Below are positions 27,859 to 36,374 of a DNA stretch of 64,000 nt, one piece after another. This DNA is from Xaviernesmea oryzae. Lineage in GTDB: Bacteria > Pseudomonadota > Alphaproteobacteria > Rhizobiales > Rhizobiaceae. Positions within the stretch are counted from its first letter, which is position 1. Every line of letters begins with the position of its first letter. A model generated the notes under the pieces. It did not search any database. It was not told the DNA's origin and was given only the letters and a program-made list of their open reading frames with translations. The position numbers were made by a program, and so were the translations under genes. The stretch lies in NCBI RefSeq assembly GCF_900177415.1, contig NZ_FXAF01000003.1, forward strand, positions 186,001-250,000. Reading direction: 5' to 3'.

Positions 27859-29109
27859 TCAGCGAAAACGGCCGATGCGGAAAGGTTCGAGGTCAAGGGC
27901 AGGCTGGCGGCGTGCCGCCATGTCCGCCACCAGCCGGCCGGTCGCGGCCGATTGCGTCAGGCCGAGATGCCCGTGGCCGAACGCATGGATCACCGCCGGC
28001 GTGGCGCCCGAAGGGCTGATGACCGGCAGGCAGTCGGGCAGGGACGGGCGAAAGCCCATCCACTGCCGCCCGCCGTCGGTGTTCAGGTCCGGCAGGAAAT
28101 CTTTCGCCTTCTTCAGCATGGCTTCCGAGCGCTTGTAGTTCGGCGGCATCCTGAGCCCGCCGAGCTCGACCGCGCCGCCGACCCGGATGCCGGAGGAGAG
28201 CGGCGTCACCACGAAACCGTGATCGTTGAAATAAAGCTGGCGCTGCAGCGGGAATGCGCCCGCCGGCAGGGTCGTGTTGTAGCCGCGCTCCGTCTCGAGC
28301 GGCGCATGGTCGCCGAGACTTGCTGCGACCGCTTTCGACCAGGCGCCGCCGGCAAGCACCACGGTCTTCGCTTCGAAGGCCGCGCCATCCGCCAGCCCCA
28401 CACGGGCACCGGTCGCCGTCGGCTCGATGCCCGTCACTTCGCCGATCCGGATCGAAGCGCCGCGGGCGATGACATGGTCCACGAGCGCCTTGGTGAATTC
28501 GTAAGGGTCGGAGACTTGCAGGCCGTCGGGCGTGAACATGCCATGCCGGAATTGCGGTGCAAGCCCGGGCTGGAGGGCGTCGATCTCGGCGCGCCCCACC
28601 CGCCTGAACCCGAAGCCCGCGCCACGCTTTGCCGCCCAGTCGGCGGCGGCTGCATCGAAGCTTGCTTCGCTGTCATAGAGATCGAGCGTCCCGGTCTGGC
28701 TCACCATCGCCTTGAGGCCGGTGCGTTCGATGACCCGCAGCATTTCGCTGCGCGCAAGGGGCATGATCGCAGCGTGTATTGCGACCGTGCGTTCGAAGGC
28801 CGGGCGGGCGCCGGCCCGCCAGAGGCGCCACAGCCACGGCGCCATGTTGAGCGCATAGGAGGGCGGGAGGCTTAAGGGGCCGAGCGGATCGAGCAGCCAT
28901 TTCGGCGCCTTCCACATCATGCCGGGTGCCGCGATCGGGATGATTTCCGGAAAGGCGAGGATGCCGGCATTGCCGCTGCTGGCGCCTCTCGCAACCTCGC
29001 CGCGCTCGATCATCAAAACCGTGCGCCCGTCTTCCTGGAGGTAATGCGCCGCCATCGCGCCGATGATGCCTGTCCCGATGACGACGGCATCCACCGAAGG
29101 GTTGTTCAT
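27859..29109 (-). CDS. FAD-dependent D-amino-acid dehydrogenase-like oxidoreductase (DAO family)
   Basis: This 416-residue protein starts with the FAD-binding motif VVIGTGIIGAMAAHYL (about residues 9-24) and GEVARGASSGNAG, the DadA-type signature. The C-terminal part VGGAVELGG, MGFRPSLPDCLPVI and HAFGHGHLGLTQSAATG closes the FAD site. D-hydroxyproline dehydrogenases and D-amino-acid dehydrogenases share this architecture. I use the ATG at 29109 with AGGA upstream rather than a TTG at 29130. It follows the GntR gene by 37 bases on the same strand. The expected reaction is oxidation of a D-amino acid to the imine. Confidence 0.9.
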   Translation of the reverse strand: MNNPSVDAVVIGTGIIGAMAAHYLQEDGRTVLMIERGEVARGASSGNAGILAFPEIIPIAAPGMMWKAPKWLLDPLGPLSLPPSYALNMAPWLWRLWRAGARPAFERTVAIHAAIMPLARSEMLRVIERTGLKAMVSQTGTLDLYDSEASFDAAAADWAAKRGAGFGFRRVGRAEIDALQPGLAPQFRHGMFTPDGLQVSDPYEFTKALVDHVIARGASIRIGEVTGIEPTATGARVGLADGAAFEAKTVVLAGGAWSKAVAASLGDHAPLETERGYNTTLPAGAFPLQRQLYFNDHGFVVTPLSSGIRVGGAVELGGLRMPPNYKRSEAMLKKAKDFLPDLNTDGGRQWMGFRPSLPDCLPVISPSGATPAVIHAFGHGHLGLTQSAATGRLVADMAARRQPALDLEPFRIGRFR

Positions 29110-29146
29110 GATGTCATCCTGTATGAGCAATGCGGAAGGTGCGGGT

Positions 29147-29866
29147 TCAGGTGGCCGAAAGATCGATCGGGCTGCCGAGATCGCGGGCGATATAATCCTG
29201 AATCTGCCTGACGATCTGGGCGGCGTGCCGGATCGCCAGGCGATCGGCCTTCTCGATGTCCCGGGCTTCGATCGCCGCGATCATCTCCTCGTGCTCGTCG
29301 ACATACTGGCGCGGCAGGCGGTCGTCGAAGGTACGGTAGTAGAGGCGTAGGATGCGCCGCCCCTCATCAAGGAGCCGGGCGAAGAACGTCGTGTAATAGG
29401 GATTGCCGGCGAGTTCGGCGATGGCGACGTGGAATTCGCGGTTCGCCTCGATCATTGCGACGGCGTCCTGCGCGGCGACGGCCGAGGCGAACTCCCCCTG
29501 CCGCCTGCGGATCTCGCCCATGGCGTCCGGAAAACCGTGCGTCGCAGCACCACGGGTCGTGACGCGATACATCAGCGTCAGCGCGTCGAAATAGGTTGGC
29601 AGCGATGCGAAATCGATCGGCGCGACAATGGTGTTGCGGTTGGGAAGCGTCGTCACCAGGCCTTCGCCGGAGAGCCTCAGCAGCGCCTCCCGGATCGGCG
29701 TGCGCGACATGCCGAACCGTTCCGAAAGGCGGACCTCGTCCAGCGGGCTTCCGGGCGGAAGCGTCATCGCGAGGATCTCCCGGCGCAGCATCGTGTAGAC
29801 GCTCTGGGTGCCGGAGCCGCGTACACGGGGAATGTCGTTTTCTGCCGGTTTCATTTCCGCCATCAT
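29147..29866 (-). CDS. GntR/FCD-family transcriptional regulator
   Basis: This 239-residue regulator has an N-terminal winged helix (about 20-85) with the recognition region LSERFGMSRTPIREALLRLSGEG and a C-terminal all-helical FCD ligand domain (about 95-225). The metal-binding His residues expected in FCD domains are visible (EFHVAIAELAGN, DEHEEMI, AIRHAAQI). It is the first gene of the unit that includes the flavoprotein and probably represses this cluster. The site at 29914-29923 suggests autoregulation. Confidence 0.92.
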   Translation of the reverse strand: MMAEMKPAENDIPRVRGSGTQSVYTMLRREILAMTLPPGSPLDEVRLSERFGMSRTPIREALLRLSGEGLVTTLPNRNTIVAPIDFASLPTYFDALTLMYRVTTRGAATHGFPDAMGEIRRRQGEFASAVAAQDAVAMIEANREFHVAIAELAGNPYYTTFFARLLDEGRRILRLYYRTFDDRLPRQYVDEHEEMIAAIEARDIEKADRLAIRHAAQIVRQIQDYIARDLGSPIDLSAT

Positions 29867-29913
29867 CTGTCTCTGCAGCGCATGCTCATGCTCAAATCAT
29901 ATTTGCATACGTG

Positions 29914-29923
29914 TTGTCGACAG
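29914..29923. promoter_or_regulatory. GntR-type operator TTGTCGACAG upstream of the GntR-flavoprotein unit
   Basis: Nine of ten bases match the palindrome at 27804-27813. It lies 48 bases before the start codon of the GntR gene, a normal position for autoregulation. Confidence 0.6.
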
Positions 29924-30051
29924 GAAATCCATCTGCCGCAACGAAAGAAGTTCCCGGGTGAAACCAGGCATGCGTGGCACGGTTGATTGCCGCGAGTTCT
30001 GCCGCTATATTGCGTCGATGTTGGCGTCAATGGTCACTAGCGAAAGCGACA

Positions 30052-30402
30052 ATGAGTCTTGTTCAATATTCCGAAGCAGGTTTTTTCGCTCCCCGCAAGA
30101 TCGCCGAGGTGCTCCACACCACGAGCGAGGAAGTGGCCCGAACGGCGGGGCTCGGCAAGGATGCCGTCCAGCGCCGGGAACGCGTGCGCTCCGACAAGAC
30201 CCAGCGCCGGCTGCGAGAGATGATCGAGATCGTCAACAAGGTCGAGCCCCGGTTCGGTTCGGCCCTGATGGCCTATGCCTGGTATCGGTCGGAGCCCTTG
30301 CCGGGCTTTTCCGGTCAGACGGCGATGCAGCTTGTGCGCAGCGGCCGGGCCGAAGAGGTGCTCGATTACATCGACGCGGTGGATGCGGGCGTTCACGCCT
30401 GA
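30052..30402 (+). CDS. Antitoxin of a RES-Xre type system (MbcA/ParS/Xre family)
   Basis: This 116-residue protein lies two bases before a RES-domain gene, the standard order of RES-Xre systems. The N-terminal half is a divergent helix-turn-helix (FFAPRKIAEVLHTTSEEVARTAGL), and the C-terminal half (about 65-112) is the toxin-binding domain with FGSALMAYAWYRSEPLPGF and AEEVLDYIDAVDAG. The ATG at 30052 is the first that gives the family's usual length; its ribosome site is weak. It should neutralise the RES toxin and repress the operon. Confidence 0.9.
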   Translation: MSLVQYSEAGFFAPRKIAEVLHTTSEEVARTAGLGKDAVQRRERVRSDKTQRRLREMIEIVNKVEPRFGSALMAYAWYRSEPLPGFSGQTAMQLVRSGRAEEVLDYIDAVDAGVHA

Positions 30403-30404
30403 CG

Positions 30405-30902
30405 ATGCGCTATAGCGGCCCGCTTTACCGAGCCCTCAACCCGGTCTATGCCCGCGAACCCTTGTCGGGCAAGGGTGCCGAGTTCTACGGAGGGCGATTT
30501 AATCCCAAAGGCGTGCCGGCGCTTTATGCCTCGCTCGCCGTGATGACCGCGCTTCGCGAAGTCAACCAGATCGGCAGTCTGCAGCCGACGACGCTGGTTT
30601 CCTATGACGCGGAGATCGGAAACGTCTTCGACGGCCGGGATGAAAAGGCCTTGCGGGCCGAGGGCATGGATGCGGCCGCGCTGGCCGACACGAGCTGGCG
30701 CGATCAGATGAAAAATGCCGGCGAGGCGAGGTCCCAGTCCTTTGCGCGTATGCTGATCGCCAAAGGGTTTCATGGACTGCTTGTGAGAAGTTTCGCTCCC
30801 GGCGCCACCGAAAGTGATCTCAACCTTGTCCTCTGGGTCTGGAGCGACAAGCCGCCGTCCCGGCTGACTTTGATCGACGACGAAAACCGCCTCTCCCGAT
30901 GA
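30405..30902 (+). CDS. RES-domain toxin (NAD+-degrading family)
   Basis: This 165-residue protein begins MRYSGPLYRALNPVYAREPL and carries the RES-family residues: the Arg in GGRFNPKGVPALYAS (about residues 28-42), the Glu in ALREV (about residue 51) and a Ser in the later RSFAPGATESD region. Known RES toxins degrade NAD+. It starts two bases after the antitoxin stop, so the pair is one operon. The domain looks complete. Confidence 0.92.
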   Translation: MRYSGPLYRALNPVYAREPLSGKGAEFYGGRFNPKGVPALYASLAVMTALREVNQIGSLQPTTLVSYDAEIGNVFDGRDEKALRAEGMDAAALADTSWRDQMKNAGEARSQSFARMLIAKGFHGLLVRSFAPGATESDLNLVLWVWSDKPPSRLTLIDDENRLSR

Positions 30903-30972
30903 ACGATAAAAGCGGCTGGCGAGGCGTCCGCTTTCCATCCGGTTGCCGAACTGCAGAACGCATCTCGGCCTT

Positions 30973-31890
30973 TCATGCCTTCTCTTGAAGAACACCCGTC
31001 GGGGCTCGCCAGTGGCCGTAGATGTTGACGACGATGATGCCCGCCACGATGCAGAGGAGCGCCAGGACATGGTGCCCGTCGATCCGCTCGCCGAGCAGCG
31101 CGATGCCTGCAAGCGCGGCCAGCAGCGGCGTAAGGAAGGTGAAGACGGAAAGCTTGGTTGCGGAGTAGCGGGCGATCAAGGCGAACCAGGCGAGAAAGGA
31201 AAGCGCCGCGACGACGACCGTCTGATAGGCGAGCGACGACCAGGCCATGAGGGAATGGGGCATGGCAGGCGGCCCCTCGAAAAGGAAGGCCGCTGCCGTC
31301 AGCAGCACGGCGGATACGGCGAGCTGGTAGAGCAGCGTCTGCGAGGCGGGCGCCTGCGCCAGACCGGTCATGCGGATGGCGAGCGTCGTCAGGCCCCAAA
31401 GGATTCCAGCCCCAAGCGCGCAGGCATCGCCTAAGAATTTCTGGCTGTCGACGGAAACGGATGCCTGCAGCACCAGTCCCGTGCCGACGAAGGCGGCGAC
31501 GATGCCGATCCAGCCCGCGATCGACAGCCGCTCGCCGGGCATCAGGAAATGCGCGCCGATCGCGACCACGAAGGGGGCGGTGTAAAGCAGCAGGGCGGCG
31601 CGCGCCGCATCCGTATATCCGAGCGAGACGTAAAGCAGTCCGAATTCCACCGAAAACAATGTGCCGACCAGAAGACCCGGCCAGAAGAGGCCCCGCGTCC
31701 ATGTCAGCCTTGCGTACCGGAACCAGCCCGCGATGACGATGGCGGCGCCGAGCGACCGGATGCCCGACTGCCAGAACGGCGGCACTTCCGGGATGATCGC
31801 CTTGATCGCGATCTGCTGCAGAGCCCAGAGAGAGCAGAGGACGAGCATCGCCGTGACGGCGAAGGTGTCGAGGGATTGCTTTCTGATCAT
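30973..31890 (-). CDS. EamA/DMT-family transporter
   Basis: This 305-residue protein has ten hydrophobic helices arranged as two EamA repeats (about 10-140 and 150-290), with the typical LLYTAPFVVAIGAHFLMPGE end of the first repeat and SVFTFLTPLLAALAGIALLGE of the second. DMT carriers export amino acids or metabolites. It is a single gene flanked by a RES-Xre pair and an amine oxidase; no substrate can be assigned. Confidence 0.9.
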   Translation of the reverse strand: MIRKQSLDTFAVTAMLVLCSLWALQQIAIKAIIPEVPPFWQSGIRSLGAAIVIAGWFRYARLTWTRGLFWPGLLVGTLFSVEFGLLYVSLGYTDAARAALLLYTAPFVVAIGAHFLMPGERLSIAGWIGIVAAFVGTGLVLQASVSVDSQKFLGDACALGAGILWGLTTLAIRMTGLAQAPASQTLLYQLAVSAVLLTAAAFLFEGPPAMPHSLMAWSSLAYQTVVVAALSFLAWFALIARYSATKLSVFTFLTPLLAALAGIALLGERIDGHHVLALLCIVAGIIVVNIYGHWRAPTGVLQEKA

Positions 31891-31992
31891 GAGGGGATCA
31901 TGCCGGGCCTTACCGATTCATTCCAATGAAAAAGAAGCCGCGAAGGATCAGAAACGCTGATCGATCGGCGGGCCGTCGCCCTGTCGTCGACC

Positions 31993-32014
31993 CGAAAATC
32001 GAAATCGATTTTCG
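31993..32014 (-). terminator. Hairpin downstream of the amine oxidase gene
   Basis: CGAAAATCG (31993-32001) pairs with CGATTTTCG (32006-32014) around a 4-base loop, about 28 bases beyond the amine oxidase stop on the minus strand, with short A/T-rich flanks. It is likely the terminator of that gene. Confidence 0.5.
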
Positions 32015-32041
32015 AAAAATACGACGACGGGATTCGATGGC

Positions 32042-33331
32042 TTACAGCGTCCTTTGCGCGTCCGAACGAGCGCCCGCTGCAAGAAGCCGGGCGGCAGCCT
32101 GCCTGCCCGCCACAATGGCTCCTTCGATATAGCCCGGATAGGACGATGCGAGCTCCGACGAGGCGAAATGGATCGGCGGCACGCCGGCGTTGAGCACGTC
32201 TTCCGCATCGCGGGCTTCGGGATCGACGATGACGTCGCTATAGGCGCCGCTGCTCCAGGGGTCGTCGACCCAGTCTCGCACGTGGATGTCCCGCATGTCC
32301 GCGCCCTGCTCGCCGAAGGCATCGACAAGCCGTTCCCGAACGAAGCCGTGCAGTTCCTCAAGAGGCCTGCCGTGCCATTGCAGCGCCAATGGTCCGCCGA
32401 TGAACATGACGAGACCCGCATAGCCGCCGCGGCTCGTATCGCAGGCATAGAGGCCCTGCGGCTCCTGCCACATCACGGTGCCGTTCAATCCGAGATCGCG
32501 CCAGAAGGGTTTGGCGTAGCTCACCTGCACCTTGATCGCATAACCCGGGGCCCAGGCCCGCAAAGCCTTATCCACGGGGGCGGGAAGGGCAGGGGAAAAG
32601 ACGAGCTTGCGAACCGCGACCGGGGGCAGGGCCAGGATCAGCCTGCCGGCGGAGAACCGCTGCGCGCCGCTCCAGATCTCGACGCCCCCGGCGGAATGTT
32701 CGATGCGGCTGACGGCGGTGTTCAGCTTCAGCCGGTCGCCGAGTTTTGCGGCAAGCTCGCCGGCAAGCGCGTGCGCGGTGCCGCCCAGAAACATCTCCAA
32801 TTCCGAATGGGTATTCGTGATACGCCGGTCGTTCGAGGCGAGATAGGTGAAGGCGATCTCATCGGGCGACCGGCACCACAGACCCTTCACTAGGCGCAGG
32901 AAACCTTTGGCGACATCCGCGGGAATGTCCTGCCGGGCGACCCAGTCTGCGACGGTGAGCCCCGCAAGCTCGGGATCATCGGGTTTGGTGGCGATCATCC
33001 GGTCGCGCAATGCGTCCACCTGGCGCCAGAGCTCGTATCCCTTTTGCGGCGCAACGGGTGGCCGGAAAATGGTCTCGCCTTCCGCATAGGTCATCACCGG
33101 CGTCTTGCCATGCGCTTTGATGAGCACCATCAGCTCCGGCATGTCGCGGCAGAAGAACTGCCCGCCGGTATCGATGCGGGTTCCATCCGGCAGCACCTCG
33201 GACTCGACCTTGCCGCCGACGCGGTCGCGCGCCTCGAGCAGCAGAACGTTCACGCCTGCATCCGCGAGGTCCGATGCGGCGGTGAGGCCGGCGAAACCCG
33301 CGCCCACGATGATGACATCCTGCTCCGGCAT
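32042..33331 (-). CDS. Flavin-containing amine oxidase (NAD(P)/FAD-dependent)
   Basis: This 429-residue protein opens with the FAD motif VIIVGAGFAGLTAASDLADA (about residues 6-25) and LLLEARDRVGGKVES, and ends with YPGYIEGAIVAGRQAAARL, the C-terminal FAD signature of monoamine and putrescine oxidases. I chose the ATG at 33331, which has GGAG six bases upstream; longer in-frame starts extend into sequence with no family resemblance. It oxidises a primary or secondary amine to an imine with O2. The substrate is not apparent, and no covalent-flavin cysteine can be assigned. Confidence 0.88.
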   Translation of the reverse strand: MPEQDVIIVGAGFAGLTAASDLADAGVNVLLLEARDRVGGKVESEVLPDGTRIDTGGQFFCRDMPELMVLIKAHGKTPVMTYAEGETIFRPPVAPQKGYELWRQVDALRDRMIATKPDDPELAGLTVADWVARQDIPADVAKGFLRLVKGLWCRSPDEIAFTYLASNDRRITNTHSELEMFLGGTAHALAGELAAKLGDRLKLNTAVSRIEHSAGGVEIWSGAQRFSAGRLILALPPVAVRKLVFSPALPAPVDKALRAWAPGYAIKVQVSYAKPFWRDLGLNGTVMWQEPQGLYACDTSRGGYAGLVMFIGGPLALQWHGRPLEELHGFVRERLVDAFGEQGADMRDIHVRDWVDDPWSSGAYSDVIVDPEARDAEDVLNAGVPPIHFASSELASSYPGYIEGAIVAGRQAAARLLAAGARSDAQRTL

Positions 33332-33626
33332 CTTCTTCTCCGGTTGTCCTGCTGCACCAGCCATTAACGGAAGCCGGAGGAAACGTCCATGAGCCGCGTC
33401 CATGAGCCGATGGCATGGGCGTTCGCAGGCGTACCGCGTGTGCGATCGGAGGTGGAGGTAACTGTCGGTGCAGCGGCGCGATGGCGTCCGCCAATTTATC
33501 TTGCCGGCCAATCCATCCTCTTGCGCCCGGCCGTTCATATTCATACCTTAAAGGTACGATACTTTTCGGCTCTGCAGACCCCCGGCGGGCTTATGAGCCA
33601 TGTATCGCCTCATCAGGATTTGCATC

Positions 33627-34532
33627 ATGGATATCGAGAGAATTTTGCGGTCCGTCGTGGCCGTGCGAGCCTCAATTCCGGAGAACGCCTTCACGGCCAA
33701 CACGCTCGGCACCCGCCGCGAAGGGTCGGGTGTGGTCATCCGCGACAACGGACTGGTGCTGACGATCGGCTATCTCATCACCGAGGCGGAGGAAGTCTGG
33801 CTGACGCGCCATGACGGACGCGTCGTGCCGGCCCATGCGCTGGCATTCGATCAGGAAAGCGGCTTCGGCCTCGTGCAGGCGCTCGCCCCGCTGGATCTTC
33901 CATCGCTCGAAATAGGCGATTCCGCCGCAGCCGTTGTCGGCGACCCGATCGTCTTTGCCGACGGCGAAGGCCAGTATCTGCGCGGCAACATCGTCGCCAA
34001 GCAGGAATTCGCCGGCTATTGGGAATATCTGCTGGACGAGGCGATCTTCATCGCGCCGGCGCATCCGTCCTGGGGCGGGGCGGCGCTGATCGACGCGGAA
34101 GGCAAGCTTCTGGGGGTTGGTTCGCTGCGCCTGCAGATGAGCCGGGGCGGCGAGATCGCCGATATCAACATGGCCGTGCCGATCAATCTGTTGCGGCCGA
34201 TCCTCGACGACCTGCTCCATCGCGGCGAGTTCAACCGGCCGCCGCGGCCCTGGCTCGGCGCCCTCTCCGCCGAAAGCAACGGCGAAGTCGTCGTCATGAA
34301 CGTGACGGAAAACGGTCCGGCCGCGAAGGCAGGCCTGAGACGCGGAGACGTCATTTCGGAAATCCGGGACGGCGAGGTCGACGGGCTTGCGGATTTCTAC
34401 CGCAAGATCTGGGAAAGCGGGCCGCCGGGATCGGAAATCCCGATGCGCATCCTGCGTGATGGCCGCGAGGCCTGGCTGAGGGTCAAATCCGCCGACCGGA
34501 ACGATTTTTTGCGGAAGCCGCAGCTGCAGTAG
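33627..34532 (+). CDS. Trypsin-fold PDZ protein with degenerate catalytic triad (HtrA-like pseudoprotease)
   Basis: This 301-residue protein aligns with HtrA/DegP proteases: a trypsin-like domain (about 1-190) followed by one PDZ domain (about 200-290: VVVMNVTENGPAAKAGLRRGD). At the catalytic His position the usual TNNHVV reads TIGYLI; at the Asp the usual D-LAVL reads ESGFGLVQ; at the Ser the usual GNSGGP reads PSWGGA. None of the three triad residues is kept, so proteolysis is not expected. No signal peptide or membrane anchor is visible, so it should be cytoplasmic. Start ATG 33627 has AGGA upstream. A binding or scaffold role is inferred. Confidence 0.85.
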   Translation: MDIERILRSVVAVRASIPENAFTANTLGTRREGSGVVIRDNGLVLTIGYLITEAEEVWLTRHDGRVVPAHALAFDQESGFGLVQALAPLDLPSLEIGDSAAAVVGDPIVFADGEGQYLRGNIVAKQEFAGYWEYLLDEAIFIAPAHPSWGGAALIDAEGKLLGVGSLRLQMSRGGEIADINMAVPINLLRPILDDLLHRGEFNRPPRPWLGALSAESNGEVVVMNVTENGPAAKAGLRRGDVISEIRDGEVDGLADFYRKIWESGPPGSEIPMRILRDGREAWLRVKSADRNDFLRKPQLQ

Positions 34533-34623
34533 TTCAGTCACCATTTGCTTTCACTTTCCCGCTGGGGAGAAGTGGGAGCAAACCTCGACGAGCCACTCTC
34601 GTTTAACGCGGGAGGGTCTGGGC

Positions 34624-35880
34624 TTATCTCACCAGAATCGCCCGGAAATCGTTGACATTCGTGCCGGTCGGCCCGGTGGTGAACACGTCACCGATTGCCG
34701 CAAATCCCGAAAAGCTGTCGTTGCCGTCGAGCAGTTTTCTCCCGTCGAAGCCGGCAGCCCGCAGCCGGCGGGCGGTCGTGCCGTCGGCAAAGGCGCCGGC
34801 ATTGCTTTCCGAGCCGTCGATCCCATCCGTATCGGCTGCGAGCGCCGTGATCTCGTAACCATCGATCGCCAAAGCCAGGGCCAGCGCGAATTCGCCGTTG
34901 CGGCCGCCCTTGCCGCCTTTGCCTCTGAGCGTGACCGTCGTCTCGCCGCCGGAAAGCAGCACGGCCGGCTTGGCGAAGGGCCGGCCGCGGGAACTCACCT
35001 CGCGGGCGAGCGCCGCATGCACCAGTGCCACGTCACGGGACTCTCCTTCGATGGAATCGGAAAGAATATAGGGGGTCACGCCATGAGCGCGGGCGGTTTC
35101 GGCGGCAGCCTCCAGCGACACGCCGGCGGACGCGATCACATGATGTTCGTGGCGGGCAAAGACCGGATCGTCGGGCTGCGGCGCATCGGCGGCCGGTGAA
35201 TTCAGGTGATCGATCATCGCTTTCGGCAAGTTCAGCCTGTATTGCTCGACGATGGCGAGCGCATCCTGCCGCGTCGTGGCGTCCGGAATGGTGGGGCCGG
35301 AGGCGACGAAGGCCGGGTTGTCGCCGGGAATGTCGGAAACGATGAGGCTGACGACGCGGGCCTTCGTAGCGGCTGCAAGCCTGCCGCCCTTGATGGTCGA
35401 AAGGTGCTTTCGCACGACGTTCATGGCCGAGATCGGCGCGCCGGAGGCAAGCAACGTCTCGTTCAGTGCGATCTCGTCCTGGAGCGTGAGGCCTTCCGGC
35501 GGAGCGGGAAGGAGGGCCGAACCGCCGCCGCAGACCAGCGCGATGACGAGATCGTTTTCGGAAAGGCCGGAAACGGTCTCGACCAGGCGTTTCGCTCCGG
35601 CAAGGCCTGCCGCATCCGGCACCGGGTGCGAGGCTTCGAGGATCTCGATCGATTTTGTTTCGCATCCGTAGCCATAGCGGGTGACGACGACGCCGGTAAG
35701 CGGTTCCGGCCAGACGCTTTCGAGGGCTGCAGCCATCTGGGCGGCACCCTTGCCGGCGCCGATGACGATGGTGCGGCCGTTTCTTGGCGGGGTGGGCAGA
35801 TGCTTCCGGATTCCGGTCAGCGGATCGGCCGCCTTCACGGCAGCGCCGAACAAAGCTTGCAGCAATTCCCGGTCTTTCAT
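34624..35880 (-). CDS. Glycerate 2-kinase (MOFRL family; also annotated hydroxypyruvate reductase TtuD)
   Basis: This 418-residue protein has the GckA/TtuD architecture: an N-terminal glycerate kinase domain (about 1-240) with [12 protein letters not shown] and [15 protein letters not shown], and a C-terminal MOFRL domain (about 290-410) with [11 protein letters not shown] and DGIDG. It phosphorylates D-glycerate to 2-phosphoglycerate in serine-cycle, tartrate or glycolate metabolism. The start at ATG 35880 has GGAGGAAG upstream. It stands alone, with the small gene 36035-36367 divergent from it. Confidence 0.93.
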   Translation of the reverse strand: MKDRELLQALFGAAVKAADPLTGIRKHLPTPPRNGRTIVIGAGKGAAQMAAALESVWPEPLTGVVVTRYGYGCETKSIEILEASHPVPDAAGLAGAKRLVETVSGLSENDLVIALVCGGGSALLPAPPEGLTLQDEIALNETLLASGAPISAMNVVRKHLSTIKGGRLAAATKARVVSLIVSDIPGDNPAFVASGPTIPDATTRQDALAIVEQYRLNLPKAMIDHLNSPAADAPQPDDPVFARHEHHVIASAGVSLEAAAETARAHGVTPYILSDSIEGESRDVALVHAALAREVSSRGRPFAKPAVLLSGGETTVTLRGKGGKGGRNGEFALALALAIDGYEITALAADTDGIDGSESNAGAFADGTTARRLRAAGFDGRKLLDGNDSFSGFAAIGDVFTTGPTGTNVNDFRAILVR

Positions 35881-36034
35881 CGTCTTCCTCCGCTCGGCCG
35901 ATACGCGGCTCTTTCGATCACGACGGTTGACAGGCGTCAACCGGTGTTGATCGCCGAGGGCTCTTTCAGACGGAACAAAGCGGATGGGCACCGGTTCTCT
36001 CTCAGGCCCCCCGAACGGAAAGGAGCAGCGGCAT

Positions 36035-36367
36035 ATGACTGAACATCTGAAGGAAGCCGGCTATCCCGGGCAAATCGACATCGCCGGCAGCCGGTCGCCC
36101 GTGACCTACAAACTGAAGGCGCGCAAGGAAGACGACGGCGTTTTCCGGGTGGCGGTGAGCCTGACCGCGCCGCGCGACTGGCTGCTGAAGCAGGGTTTCC
36201 GCAACGAAGCGACGCTGGTGCGCCAGAGCGGCGAAAAGATGCCCGTGCATTTCGAGGAGACGTTGAATGTCGCCGACAATATTTCCGTGACGCTGCGCGC
36301 CGAGGATACGGTGATCGCGTCGGCGGGCGAGCTGAACAGAAAATTCCCCGAGCTTCGGGCAGGCTGA
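36035..36367 (+). CDS. Hypothetical protein, 110 aa
   Basis: I do not recognise this family. The sequence has a high content of beta-type alternation ([21 protein letters not shown], then [19 protein letters not shown]) and no signal peptide or membrane helix, so it should be a small soluble protein with a beta-sandwich-like pattern. The ATG at 36035 has AAGGAG nine bases upstream and a balanced composition supports a real gene. It runs convergent to pcaQ, 7 bases apart. Confidence 0.65.
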   Translation: MTEHLKEAGYPGQIDIAGSRSPVTYKLKARKEDDGVFRVAVSLTAPRDWLLKQGFRNEATLVRQSGEKMPVHFEETLNVADNISVTLRAEDTVIASAGELNRKFPELRAG

Positions 36368-36374
36368 GTTCGGA

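Noticed and set aside
34533..34623. Possible second copy of the rhizobial palindromic repeat (GGGGAGAAG near 34563)
   Set aside because: Only a short part matches and neither the terminal CCCTCA/TGAGGG ends nor the hairpin partner are present.
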